Source: Protula sp. h YS-2021 (lineage: Eukaryota; Annelida; Polychaeta; Sabellida; Serpulidae). Taken from it: a DNA stretch of 64,000 nt. Positions 1-12,228 of the stretch are shown piece by piece; within the stretch, counting starts at the first letter, position 1; each line of letters starts with the position of its first letter. A program made the position numbers and the translations under genes. The DNA is taken from the NCBI GenBank assembly GCA_949752745.1, contig OX457025.1:102093524-102157523 (forward strand). Direction: 5' to 3'. Under the pieces are notes generated by a model that saw only the letters and a program-made list of their open reading frames with translations, was not told the origin of the DNA and did no database searches.

Positions 1-138
1 CTTTTTTTCTCTGCAGACCCACTGGGGATTCCGCGAAAATAGTATTCATAACAGAGAGGAACTACTTTTTAAAATATCAATCCGCTCGCTGCTTATACAT
101 AACAGATAGATCCTATCAGAGGTCATCTGTTTTGTAAC
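1..138. repeat. MITE-like repeat, left end cut by window edge
   Basis: This stretch matches, with scattered differences, the TIR-bearing element at 23492-23654. Shared blocks are the CTGCAGACCCA-like start, the ATTCCGCGAAAAT core and the right end (AGAGGTCATCTGTTTTGTAAC). A shorter inverted match lies at about 9700-9745. It is non-coding. The left terminus lies outside the window. Confidence 0.55.
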
Positions 139-1130
139 AACACCTCCAGTGCATAAAACGCCCCTCTAAAGCAAATTTCCCATAATTCGCAGTGTGGCTA
201 CAAAAAAAATGACCGGGTTCTATTTTACATTGGAAGAACTGTTCGCCCCATTTTCAATTTTTTAACGAATTTTACAGGTGGTTTTTGGTCGACAATAAGA
301 AAACAAGCCCGCCACTGTTAGCAACGCCTGAATACATAGTGTAACGATGTAAACAGTGCGGACTCATCCAGGAACAGCACAGCGACATAAAAACGTCACG
401 GCGTCACATGAAAGTGTCGTAACGGCAACATTTGCCTAATGTGACTTGACGAGAAGGACAATGAGGAGACTAGTGCCGACTTATCTCCTTCCGCCCGGCG
501 CCCTTTGTTAATGTCACCCCCGTGATGGTGCCCTAGAGCCATCCCTAACCTCCCTCCCTCACCTCACCCACCACCCCCTCCACTCTGATCGCAGGTCGTG
601 AGGTGCGACTGGGCTCAGATTCAACACCATCTAACTTAAAACGTTCACAGTATTGGCCAATGAAGCTAGGGGAGGGGGAGGGGGAGGGTCAGCTAGCAGA
701 TATACCAGATGACGATTAGCTGAAATAAAACCTCTTAAAGTCAATTCCATAAAAATGCATTTTTGTAATGACCGTCGATACTCCCGTGTTCATTTTTTGC
801 TGAGGGGTGGGGGGAGGGGAGGGGGGAGGGGGGAGGGGGGCCTCCCCTTCTGGTCCGCATGACGCCAGACAGCAGGAGCACAAGGCCGCGTCTGTCCTGG
901 TCCGTATGATGTTGAACGACGCCGGGCAGCACTCCCAACCCGGTGCTCACGACAGAGAAAATCGGCGGTAAACTCCCCTCCAACCTCCCCAGACAAATCG
1001 CACAGTTTGTTTACTTCCTTCTCCGTGGTCACTCTCTGCGTGCATCTCCAGTTTTCAAAGAATTTGCCTCGAATAGTCAACATATCAATGCGATGATTAC
1101 ACTATGGATATCCGAAAATGTCACCAGATC
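139..1130. other. Non-coding stretch with G-rich tract
   Basis: No supportable gene. Short open frames here are compositional. Positions 799-842 are a run of G blocks separated by single A or T residues, able to form G-quadruplexes on the plus strand. If the TFIP11 gene continues to the left, this lies in its intron 12. Confidence 0.4.
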
Positions 1131-1703
1131 GTTGCCCAAAACGTCACCACATCAGCGAGCAGACTACGCTACGGATCCCCGAAATCGCATCGTTTCAAAG
1201 AGTCTAGGTGTTTACCCCCACCCCGGCTTTTATCCCCCCCCCCTCCCCCCCGGCGGGGATTTTGTCCACATTGGGGCCAATTTTTACGAAATGACTCACT
1301 TTTTCGGAACCCACCGAGTTTTTCCTGGACCCAAATGAGTCACACTTTCCTTTTTTGACTCACTTTCCTGAGAACCCAGGGCGAACCCTGCCCGGTTTTT
1401 ACTCCCGGCTTTTACCCCACGAGTGCCCTTACCCCGCCCCCGGCCTTTAAAATACACTCACCGCTGTTGTATATTGATAAATACCCTTTGAAGTCTATGA
1501 TCGTAGAGATGAAAAAGCAATTGTATTAAACTAAATTGAAATAAAATAAGGGGGGGGGGGTAAAGGCCTAGGGGGTAAAGGCCTGGGGGCAAAAGTCAGG
1601 GGGGGGGGGGGAAGGGCACTTGGAGGGTAAAGGCCGGAGGTAAAAACCGGGGGGGGGGAGGTACAGGCTTGTTTCCCGTTGCCCAAAAACGTCACCACAT
1701 CAG
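1131..1703. repeat. Inverted repeat flanked by a 25-bp direct repeat
   Basis: A ~25-bp sequence beginning GTTGCCCAAAA and ending CACCACATCAG occurs at about 1132-1156 and again, with one inserted A, at about 1678-1703. Between the copies lies a long imperfect inverted repeat. The arm at ~1389-1435 (CCGGTTTTTACTCCCGGC...) is the reverse complement of ~1612-1654 (...GGCCGGAGGTAAAAACCGG). Homopolymer G and C runs flank the arms. The layout resembles a foldback insertion with a long target duplication, but a recombination product is also possible. Confidence 0.5.
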
Positions 1704-2199
1704 TACGGTCAATTACAACTTGACGGTCAACCTACTGACAGAAGGGTACTGGTGATGTGACGAAATCGCCCCCTTCCCCCGGCGCCATCAGTGCGCGAAT
1801 CATCTGACGATCCTCCTCTCCCGCACGCCCCCCCCCTCCACCCCCCCCCCCCACACACACACACCCACGTCACCAATGAGGTTCAAACACCAGGCAAACG
1901 CTGTATAAAGCATAATGATGTAGAATCTTTAGAAGTAAAAAAAGAAAAGATGCACTGTTTGTGTTATTTGATTAAGTTTCTCATCCGTTTCTTTCACGCC
2001 GTTTTCGGCCATGCGTGGGCGGCTCTGTCTACATCCTCATTATCTGACCTTCACAAATAAGCAGAGGCTTAAAAGCTACAGCCAGACTGTACACAGAACG
2101 CCAACAGCCGAGTAAATACCGTTAACCTCATTAACTCCAGTCATTTTTATTCATTATATAGTGCTAATCGGACAGACAGAGAGACGGCTTTTTTACACT

Positions 2200-2950
2200 G
2201 CTTACTTCACCCCACGCCCCCGTCCCTCCTCCACTCCCCTCCCGCGCTCCCTGATTGCTTCACCCACGCCCCCTCCCTCCTCCCCTCCCCTCCCCTGCTC
2301 CCTGCTTACTTCACCCCCATACCTCCTCCCTCCTCCCCTCCACTGCTCCCTGCTTACTTCACCCTACACCCCCTCTCTCCTCCACTGCCCTCCACACCTG
2401 CATGCCCCCTCCCTCCTCCCCACCCCTCCCCTGCTCCCTGCTTGCTTCATCCCCACGCCCCCTCCCTCCTCCCCTGCCTCCCTCGCTCCCTGCTTTCTTC
2501 ACCCCACCCTCCCTCCCTCCTCCCCTCCCCTCTCTCGCTCCCTGCTTAGTTTACCCCACGCCCCCTCCCTCCTCCCCTGCCTCCCTCGCTCCCTGCTTTC
2601 TTCACCCCACGCTCCCTCCCTCCTCCCCTCCCCTCCCTCGCTCCCTGCTTTCTTCACCCCACCCTCCCTCCCTCCCTCCTCCCCTCCCCTCTCTCGCTCC
2701 CTGCTTAGTTCACCCCACGCCCCCTCCCTCCTCCCCTGCCTCCCTCGCTCCCTGCTTTCTTCATCCCACGCTCCCTCCCTCCTCCCCTCCCCTCCCTCGC
2801 TCCCTGCTTTCTTCACCCCACGCTCCCTCCCTCCTCCCCTCCCCTCCCTCCCTCGCTCCCTGCTTACTTCACCCCACGCCCCCTCCCTCCTCCCCTCCCT
2901 CGTTCCCTGCTTGTTTCACCCCCACGCCCCCTCCCTCCCGCCCTCTCTAT
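2200..2950. repeat. Polypyrimidine minisatellite (C/T strand on plus)
   Basis: About 750 bp of tandem ~60-70-bp units built from CCCTCCCTCCTCCCCTCCC and CTCGCTCCCTGCTT blocks. All three plus frames are open simply because the strand has almost no A. The homopurine-homopyrimidine nature gives potential for triplex (H-DNA). No protein is called. Confidence 0.85.
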
Positions 2951-3099
2951 GTCACTGAGCTGCTGTGACATCCATCTATGTATAGAATAACACGCCTAAT
3001 TTACACGTACGCGTCAAACAACTGCTGTCTTCGCTTTTCACTCATTTCCTTCCTTGATCAACTCCTTTACTTCTGTTGCAAAGAACACACGCTTCATGA

Positions 3100-3175
3100 A
3101 TAATAACAAGCAAACACCCCCCGCCCCCCCCCCGCCCTCTCTCCCCCCCCCCCCCCCGCCGCCCTCCTCTCTGCC
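3100..3175. repeat. C-rich low-complexity tract
   Basis: Long C runs interrupted by G and T. The complementary strand is G-quadruplex prone. Similar tracts occur at 4178-4230, 5160-5215 and (G on plus) 5275-5305. The surrounding 2950-3600 and 3900-5480 stretches show no gene. Confidence 0.6.
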
Positions 3176-3654
3176 AACGGAACAGACATAGCTTCCCCCA
3201 ACCTTCCGGCGTCTTCAGTCATTGTAAGAATCCACTTCAATTATTCTTATTATTTATTTCTGTCTTTTGGAAATTTATTTTCATTAACTCAGAATTCAGT
3301 TCTTGTCATACAGAGACAAGAACTGAACATTAAACAGCAAAAATAATCTTTTGCATCAAAATACAGACCCGCCAAAATCTCACTGTATTTCTGAAAATGA
3401 AGACTGACAAATAGAAACGTGGGTAATTTTTCGAGCGTTGAAAAATACTGTATTTTTACCCTATTTTTTCATATTTTTTATTTTTTTTATAGCAAATGAA
3501 AAGGGGGAGAACACAGTAACCATTAATACATCAGATCTGAAGTAAATCCCTTCAATAATTAGTGTCTCCTGCATGAAAAAAAGCAAAAAAAAAAAAAACA
3601 AACAAACAAACAAAACAAAAAAAAAAAACGAACAAAACAAAACCAGGGCTCTAA

Positions 3655-3850
3655 AATTCCACGACATGGAACACACACGTCATGGAGCCTACACATCATG
3701 GAACCCACATATAATGGGACCGACACGTCATGGGACCCAAACGTCATGGGACCCAAACGTCATGGGACCCAAACGTCATGGGACCCCCACGTCTTGAGAC
3801 CCACACGTCAATGGGTCCACACGTCATGCGACCCAAACGTCATGGGGCCC
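3655..3850. repeat. 16-17-bp minisatellite (ACGTCATGGGACCCA type)
   Basis: About a dozen imperfect units of ACGTCATGGGACCCAA. Each unit contains a TGACGT/ACGTCA-like core. No conserved protein frame. Confidence 0.75.
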
Positions 3851-5471
3851 CAAAGCCTCCTTTTTGGCAGTAAGAGAGATACAGATTTTGAAAAGGAACG
3901 TGTTATCTGGTTCCTTTAATATCCAGCGAATTACACAAGACACAAGACTAAACTAGACCGGATGCTAATGCGGTGAATAATGCCACTGTTGTAAAATCAT
4001 TTTCTCTCTTTAAATTCATTCCTCCCTATTTGTGGCACGAAGGGAGCCGTTAAGTCGGCACACAGAAAGTATCAACTTTCTCTTTCGACCTGACACAAAT
4101 CAATTTCTAAATCCCCAGTGATTTGTCACGCTGCTATTATATGTCAGTGTTCCTTTCACGAGCAAGAAAAAATCTCTCCCCCCTCCCCCTCCCTTCCCCC
4201 CTACCCCCCCCCCCCCCCCGCCTCCCCGACCCCCGAATCCCATCTCCGTTACTTCATACGGCGTTACAGTCAAGAATACGAGGTCACACGAAATGATCAA
4301 TCACCTTTTGCTGGGTTTCGGCAATTAGGGTACACTTGCACTATTATTAGCGCGCTGTAATTAACTCGCCAAGAAAAGGCAGCAAACATTGCTAAGACAT
4401 TCAGCAAACGTGAGTAAGTGCCACGTCACGTACTGGGTCAGACGTGACTAGAGCGGCAAGTGCACACAAAACATCAGAGTATAAGCTTATATCACACACT
4501 TTCAATCGTCACGTATTTCGTCAGATGCAACTAGAGCGGCCCGTGCACACAAATCATAAGAGCGCAGACCTATGCCACACACTTTCAATCATCAGCTATC
4601 GGGTCAGATGTAATAAACCACGAGGACAGGGTTCTTTATCGCCGTGACAAGCTCCTCTTTATAGGAAAAAGAAATCAAAATTAAGTACAGATGAACTACG
4701 AAAAGTGGAAAACATACAACTCGATGACCATAATCTATATGACTGTTTACTCCCGGTTGCACCACGTGTTGCAAATGCCAATAGCTCCGTTATTAATTCT
4801 TTGTCATTTACATGCATGCATTTTTTTTTCTTTTTTCTCTTAAGCCTATTGAAATATCGGTAATCCGTAATTCTGGTGACGACACGAAGATACAGGAGGC
4901 AGCAAAGACTGTTATTCAATTAACAAATGTAAAAGAAAAATAAAGAATAAAGAAGTTCGAATAAGAGGAAGTTATGTAAACATTGCGGTATCAAGTAGAA
5001 CTGCGTGACAACCTCACAGCGAAACGGAAATGAAATAGCAGTGAAAACCAACTGTGAGCATATACATCAAGGTCACTAAAATGAACCTGACTGACTGCAG
5101 CATGGAGTGAAGATTATCGATATGACGGACTCAGCAGAGCCTCACGACCGACAGTGTGCTCAATTTGACCTCCCCCACCCACCCCCACCCTATCCCCCCC
5201 TCCACACACACATACATAGTTCCAACCCCCGACACCGAGAATGTGACCATAAGAGCCCTTCTCAGAGAGGAGACGGGGGCGGGGGCGGGGGGGGGGGGGG
5301 GGCGGGTGTGGTATTAAGGGACAGAGGAGAGCGACCACAAACAACACAGCTGGCTTACACCAGCCGTCATCATGGTGACATGACGCATGCGCATCAGCAA
5401 ACGGTGCGAACTTAGTCTTTGCTTTATGTCACTTATTTTTTAGTCCTTTCTTTACTTTACTCACCTCCCCA

Positions 5472-5510
5472 GTGACGTCCGGTATGACGTCCGGTATGAC
5501 GTCCGGTTTC
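5472..5510. repeat. 15-bp triplet repeat GTATGACGTCCG
   Basis: Three tandem copies of a 15-bp unit with the palindromic CRE-like core TGACGTC. It could bind bZIP factors, but its position far downstream in a presumed intron gives no functional support. Confidence 0.5.
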
Positions 5511-5759
5511 CCAGCCGAGCACTCACCTGAAGGCCTTGGTTACTTGTAGGCGCGTTACTTCTTAACCTTTTAAGTACATGTCATGCAGTGCGAATACACA
5601 CAAAGACGCCACCAGCAAGATAAACAACCAGGCACTACCCTCACCCCCCTCTCACCCATCAGCAACACTACACACCCCCGCCCCGTCCCTCAATCATCAA
5701 TACTACACCCCCCCCCACCACTACACACCTCCGCCCCGTCATCTCGGCCCCATTCATAC

Positions 5760-5999
5760 ACCAATGTTGTGCACGGGTGTCAACTAGGCCCGGGAAATAA
5801 CGAACTGCGCCCACGGCAACGACGAACTCCTGTATGTAGGATTCTAGCCTGAAACAGGGTTCTCCAACCCCCCAACCCCCCCCCCCCACCCCCCTCCCCG
5901 CGCCCTTACCTAGGTGCTGTTGGTGCGGGTTGACGACGAACTCCTGCATACAGAGCTGTAGCTTGGGCAACACGTTCTTCAGCACGAAGGCGTCCATGT
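5760..5999 (-). pseudogene. Duplicated 3' part of TFIP11 exon 12
   Basis: Positions 5905-5999 repeat the last ~90 nt of exon 12 plus its 5' splice site (CACCTAG|GTAAGG). They encode [23 protein letters not shown] residues with a handful of substitutions, and the upstream part of the exon and any acceptor are missing. A third, more decayed copy is recognisable at ~5800-5860. These are intronic copies lying just downstream of the real exon, part of the wider junction-duplication pattern in this gene. Confidence 0.8.
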
Positions 6000-6079
6000 A
6001 CCTCCCCTCACCCCCCTTCCTCCCCCACCTACTCACCCTCCCGCCCTCCTCCCCCACCACATCACCCGTACCCCCTTAC

Positions 6080-6298
6080 CTAGATGCTGTTGGTGCGGGT
6101 TGACCACGAACTCCTGCATACACAGCTGTAGCTTGGGCAGCACGTTCTTGAGCACGAAGGCGTCCATGTGACCGGGCCGGAAGACGCCCTTCCACGGCTC
6201 GAGCATCATCTTGGCCGAGATGTCGGACGGGTGCCAGCTGAGGAGGGCCTTGGACAGCTTGTGGCGGATCGGCGCGTACAGAGGCTCCAGCTTGTCCT
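6080..6298 (-). CDS. TFIP11: TFIP11 exon 12 (last in window)
   Basis: Encodes [18 protein letters not shown], then [19 protein letters not shown], and ends [11 protein letters not shown], all aligning with the family. Acceptor CCTTGCAG|AGGAC, donor CATCTAG|GTAAGG. Phase 1 in, phase 1 out. It is followed by ~4.6 kb of intron (from exon 11). No further exon is recognisable between here and position 1. Confidence 0.92.
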
Positions 6299-9200
6299 CT
6301 GCAAGGGGACCAGCGAGAAGTGCATCAATATGCGAGGGGACCAGTTGGTGCCTGCATTTATATACGAGGGGACCAACTGGTTTCGTAGACACGTACCAGC
6401 TTGTACCTTGTACGGGGACCAGTCAGAAGTTTATTAATAAACGAGGGGACCAGCTGGTGCGTACATTAATACACGAGGGAAACAGCTGGCCACTATACAT
6501 GAATTGGTATATGTAACAACTAGATGGCCCGAACATAGCTTCGAGCTGGACCGCTTCACGTGAGAACCAGCGAGCGGAGACATTGACACCAGCTTGTTCT
6601 CTGTGCGGGAACCAGCGAGCGGAGACATCGACACCAGCTCGTTCTCTGTGCGGGAACCAGCGAGCGGAGACATCGACACCAGCTTGTTCTCTGTGCGGGA
6701 ACCAGCGAGCGGAGACATCGACACCAGCTTGTTCTCTGTGCGGGAACCAGCGAGCGGAGACATCGACACCAGCTTGTTCTCTGTGCGGGAACCAGCGAGC
6801 GGAGACATCGACACCAGCTCGTTCTCTGTGCGGGAACCAGCGAGCGGAATATCTACAGACCCACCCGCACGAAACCTACTCGCGAGCGTTGTTTTAAAAC
6901 TGCTGACCTCTGAGGAGATCTGTTTTGTATAAACAACAAGCATGTCCGGGGACATGGTGACCAGCCGTGACCTACAGAATATATATCCAAGAATCACAGA
7001 CAAAATCATGACCAAATTGGCAGACAGCGGTTACGAAAAAAAGCCGTAACTGAATGGAGAAAATATTCGCTCACTTGCTCGGTGTAGTTGTCATCACAGC
7101 GTACCAAATCAAAGTGAGCGGCCATACTCAAAATTGTGGGAGAAGAAGCAATTTGAAAATTAGACACAAAAAAAAAAAATGTCCCCATTTGGTCAATTTT
7201 TTTCGGAACGCCAAAATGAGTAATTTTTCAAAAGAGGCCTACCTAGGGAGTATTCGTTAAAAATTTGAAGAAAATCTGATCAAAATTGTGGGATAAGAAG
7301 CTTTTGAAAATTGGCAACCACAAAATTAAAAAATGTCCCCCATGTGGCCAATTTTTGACTGATCGCCAAAAAGAGTAATTTTTCACGACAAGTCTAGCTA
7401 GAGAACAACTTTCCAAAATAGGAAAGGAATCCGATCAAAATTTTACGAGAAGAAGCAATTTGAAAATTTGACACCAAAAAATAACAAAAAAATGTCCCCC
7501 ATTTGGCCAATTTTTGGCGGATCGCCAAAACGAGTAATTTTTCAAAAGAGGTCTACCTGGGGAATATGGGTGCAAAATTTGAAGAAAATCTGATCAAAAT
7601 TGTGGGAGAAAAGGCATTTTGAAAATTAGCAACCACAAAATTACAAATGTCTCCCATTTGGCCAATTTTTGGCGGATCGCCAAACAAAGTAATTTTTCAA
7701 GAGAGGTCTAGCTGGAGACCAACTATCCAAAATTGGAAAGGAATCCGAGCAAAATTGTGGGAGAAAAGCAATTTGAAAATTTTACACCAAAAAAATTAAA
7801 AAATGTCCCCCATTTTGCCAATTTTTGGCGGATCGCCTCAAAAGAGGCCTACCTAGGGAATATTCGTGCAAAATTTGAAGAAAATCTGATCACAATTGTG
7901 GGAGAAGAAGCATTTTTATAAAATTGGCAACCGAAAAATTTCAAATGTCCCCCATTTAGCCAATTTTTGGCGGATCGCCAAAAAAAAAATTTTTAAAGAA
8001 AGGCCTACCTAGAGAACATTCGTGTATAATTCGAGAGGAATCCGATCAAAACTGAAGGAGAATGAGCATTCTGAAAATTGGCAACCACAAAATTACAAAT
8101 GTCCCCCATTTGGCCAATTTTTGGCGGATCGCCAAAAAGAGTAACTTTTCAAGACAGGTCTACCTTGAGAACAATTATCCAAAATTGGAAAGGAATCCGA
8201 TCAAAATTGTGCGAGAAGAAGCAATTTGAAAATTTGACACCAAAAAATTAAAAAATGTCCCCCATTTGGCCAATTCTTGGCGGATCGTCAAATTGAGTAA
8301 TTTTTAAAAAGAGGCCTAACTTAGGAATATTCGTGCAAAATTTGAAGAAAATCTGATCAAAATTGTGGGATAAGAAGCATTTTGAAAATTGGCAACCACA
8401 AAATTACAAATGTCCCCCATTTGGCCAATTTTTGGCGGATCGCCAAAAAGAGTACTTTTTTACGACAGGTCTAGCTAGAGAACAACTATCTAAAATTGGA
8501 AAGGAATCCGATCAAATTTGTGCGAGAAGAAGCAATTTGACACCTAAAAATTAAAAAATGTCCCCCATTTAACCAATTTTTGGCGGATAGCCAAAATGAG
8601 CAATTTTTCAAAAGAGGTCTATCTAGGGAATATGGGTGCAAAATTTGAAGAAAATCTGACCAAAATTGTGGGAGAAGAAGCATTTTGAAAATTGGCAACC
8701 ACAAAATTACAAATGTCCCCCATTTGGCCAATTTTTGGTGGATCGCCAAAAAGAGTAATTTTTCAAGATAGGTCTACTTTGAGAAAAACTATCAAAAATT
8801 GGAAAGGAATCCGATCAAATTTGTGCGAGAAGAAGCAATTTGACACCTAAAAATTAAAAAATGTCCCCCATTTAGCCAATTTTTGGCGGATCGTCAAAAT
8901 GAGTAATTTTTGAAAAGAAGCCTACCTAGGGAATATTTGTGCAAAATTTGGAGAAAATCTGATCAAAATTGTGGAAGAAGAAGCATTTTGAAATTGGCAA
9001 CCACAAATTACAAATGTCCCCCATTTGGCCAATTTTTGGCGGATCGCCAAAAAGAGTAATTTTTCAAGACAGGTCTAGCTAGAGAACAACTATCCAAAAT
9101 TGGAAAGGAATCCGATCAAAATTGTGGGAGAAGAAGCAATTTGAAAATTTGACACCAAAAAATAAAAAAATGTCCCCTATTTGGCCAAATTTTGGCGGAT

Positions 9201-12161
9201 CGCTAAAATGAGTAATTTTTTAAAAGAGGTCTACCTAGGGAATATTCGTGTAAAATTTGAGAGGAATCCGATCAAAACTGAAGGAGAAGAAGCATTTTGA
9301 AAATTGGCAACCGAAAAATTTGAAATGCCCCCCATTTAGCCAATTTTTGGTGTACCGCCAAAAAAAATAATTTTTAAAGACAGGTATACCTAGAGAACAT
9401 TCGTGTAAAATTTGAGAGGAATCCGATCAAAACTGAAGGAGAAGAAGCATTTTAAGTAAAAGTTTACACACGTACATACACACGTACATACGTACATACG
9501 TACATACGGACGACGGATACCCCTCTATTGATAAGATAAGACCAGCCCGACATAGTCGGCTGGTCTAAAAAGCGGATGGCCATTTCTATCCATCTATCCG
9601 TACTGTGCATCCCTCAGTGTCGAGTATTTTCGCACATCGGTGAAAAAGGTGCATCTGAGTGTCTAAGTCACTAAAATCTAAGTTTTTCCTTCCTTTATGA
9701 GTACTATTTTGCACGGAATCACCAGTGGGTCTGCAGACTAAAAAGGTTATACACAACAGACCAAACCGCCGTAGAGGTTGGCCGTTGACAACAATGACTC
9801 ATGAGCAGTAACCAGGGGTGTATCCAGGCAATCTACAGACCCGCCCGTAACGACGCCTACTCATGAGCGGTAACCAGGGGTGTATGCAGGAATCTACAGA
9901 CCCACCCGTAACGACACCTACTCATGTGCGGTAACCAGGGGTGTATCCAGGCATCTACAGACCCACCCGTAACGACACCTACTCATCAGCGGTAACCAGG
10001 GGTGTATCCAGGCATCTACAGACCCACCCGTAACGACACCTACTCATCAGCGGTAACCAGGGGTGTATCCAGCCATCTACAGACCCGTCCTTAACGACAC
10101 CTACTCATGAGCGGTAACCAGGGGTGTATCCAGGCACCTACAGACCCGCCCGTAACGACACCTACTCATGAGCGGTAACCAGGGGTGTATCCAGGCATCT
10201 ACAGACCCACCCGTAACGACACCTACTCATCAGCGGTAACCAGGGGTGTATCCAGGCATCTACAGACCCGCTCATAACGACACCTACCCATGAGCGGTAA
10301 CCAGGGGTGTATCCAGGCATCTACAGACCCGCCCGTAACGACACCTACTCATGAGCGGTAACCAGGGGTGTATCCAGGCATCAACAGACCCGCCCGTAAA
10401 GACACCTACTCACAAGCGGTAACCAGGGGTGTATCCAGGCAATCTACAGACCCGCCCGTAACGACACCTACTCATGAACGGTAACCAGGGGTGTATCCAG
10501 GCAATCTACAGACCCGCCCGTAACGACACCTACTCATGAGCGGTAACCAGGCGTGTATCCAGGCATCCACAGACCCGCCCGTAACGACACCTACTCATGA
10601 GCGGTAACCAGGGGTGTATCCAGGCATCTACATACCCGCCCGTAACGACACCTACTCATGAGCGTAACCAGGGGTGTATCCAGGCATCTACAGACCCGCC
10701 CGTAACGACACCTACTCATGAGCGGTAACCAGGGGTGTATCCAGGCAATCTACAGACCCGCCCGTAACGACACCTACTCATGAGCGTAACCAGGGGTGTA
10801 TCCAGCCATCTACAGACCCGCCCGTAACGACACCTACTCATGAGCGGTAACCAGGGGTGTATCCAGGCACCTACAGACCCGCCCGTAACGACACCTACTC
10901 ATGAGCGGTAACCAGGGGTGTATCCAGGCATGGATGGGCATCGTATCCGTCAGCGGATTCCAGCTCTCCACTTCCGCCGTCAGCCTCGGGAAGACCAGCT
11001 GCTCCAGGACGTTGGTCAGTATCCACTCCGGAAGTAAGGGCATCCAGGCCTCCAGGATCTCAATGACCGGATCCGGATGTCGCACCGACCACTTCTCGCT
11101 GAAAACGAGACAATACGAGGTCATGTGAAATTCCTGGAAAACAACAATAATCGAGTTCTATTTTTTTTTCATTCTACTGTTTTTTCTTTATGATTTTTTA
11201 GTTTGACATAAATTTCAAAATTGCAAGAGAAAAAAGAATACTTTAACAGAAGCAGTTCTATTTAATCTTTAAAATAAATAAATAAACAGGAATAAATTCA
11301 TTTCTCTGCCTGTCTGTCTCTTGGCGCGTTTTTTTTTTTTACCTAGTCCCCCTTCCCCCGCCCACGATTACTTAGTCATCTGGTGTCGCATTCAAGCAGA
11401 TGTCTGAGGCCCCGAACCCACAGCAACCATTCCCCAGTAGCCCCAAATCCACGACCAAAACGAGAAAGGTTACTGGTTCGGGAGGTAACAGCCCGAGTGA
11501 AACACAGTCACACACGGAAGGTTTTCCTCACGGATGGCACAGTCTCCCTCCCCCCCCCCCCCACCCCTCTGTATACAGGTAGGGCCTCCTGACATCCCCC
11601 TTCCTCACACCCACACAGGCCTCCAACACCAGGCGCTCGCACGCCCCCCCCCACCCACAACCATAACGAAAGGTCCTCCTGACCTCCCCTCCCCCCTCAA
11701 ACAAGCATGCAGAAAGGTCCTCCTGACCCCCCCCCCCCCCTGCCCTCCACCCCCACAACTATACAGGAAGGTCTTCTGACGGGCGGCATCCAGATCTCCC
11801 AAACCAGACGCTCGTACGGCTCCATGACGCCGCCCCCCTCCCTCTCCCCCTCCCCCCCCCCCACCCTCTCCACCCACAACCATACAGGAAGGTCCTCCTG
11901 ACGGGCGGCATCCAGATCTCCCACACCAGGCGCTCGTACGGCTCCATGACGGCCTCGCCCGTGTCGTACGGGCGGTTGACGGGCTCTTCCAGCACCGCCC
12001 GCCACGTCTTTACCGTCACCAGACCGTGACGTGGCTTGTTTATAGGCTCCCAGCCCTCGAATTCCTTCTTCATCTGTAGTAAGCAAACAGCTCCTTGGTT
12101 TTTAAGAAATCTTTATAATACTTCTCCGTGTTACTGCAAAGGTTCTTTTCCCTCATGTCAC

Positions 12162-12228
<67 letters not shown>

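Noticed and set aside
2161..2968. 237-265-codon proline/serine-rich open frames
   Set aside because: They follow from a pyrimidine-only strand. Overlapping frames are open equally and no protein features are seen.
9790..10935. CRISPR-like direct repeats
   Set aside because: Units are contiguous 61-bp repeats without unique spacers, in a eukaryotic intron, and match the adjacent exon border.
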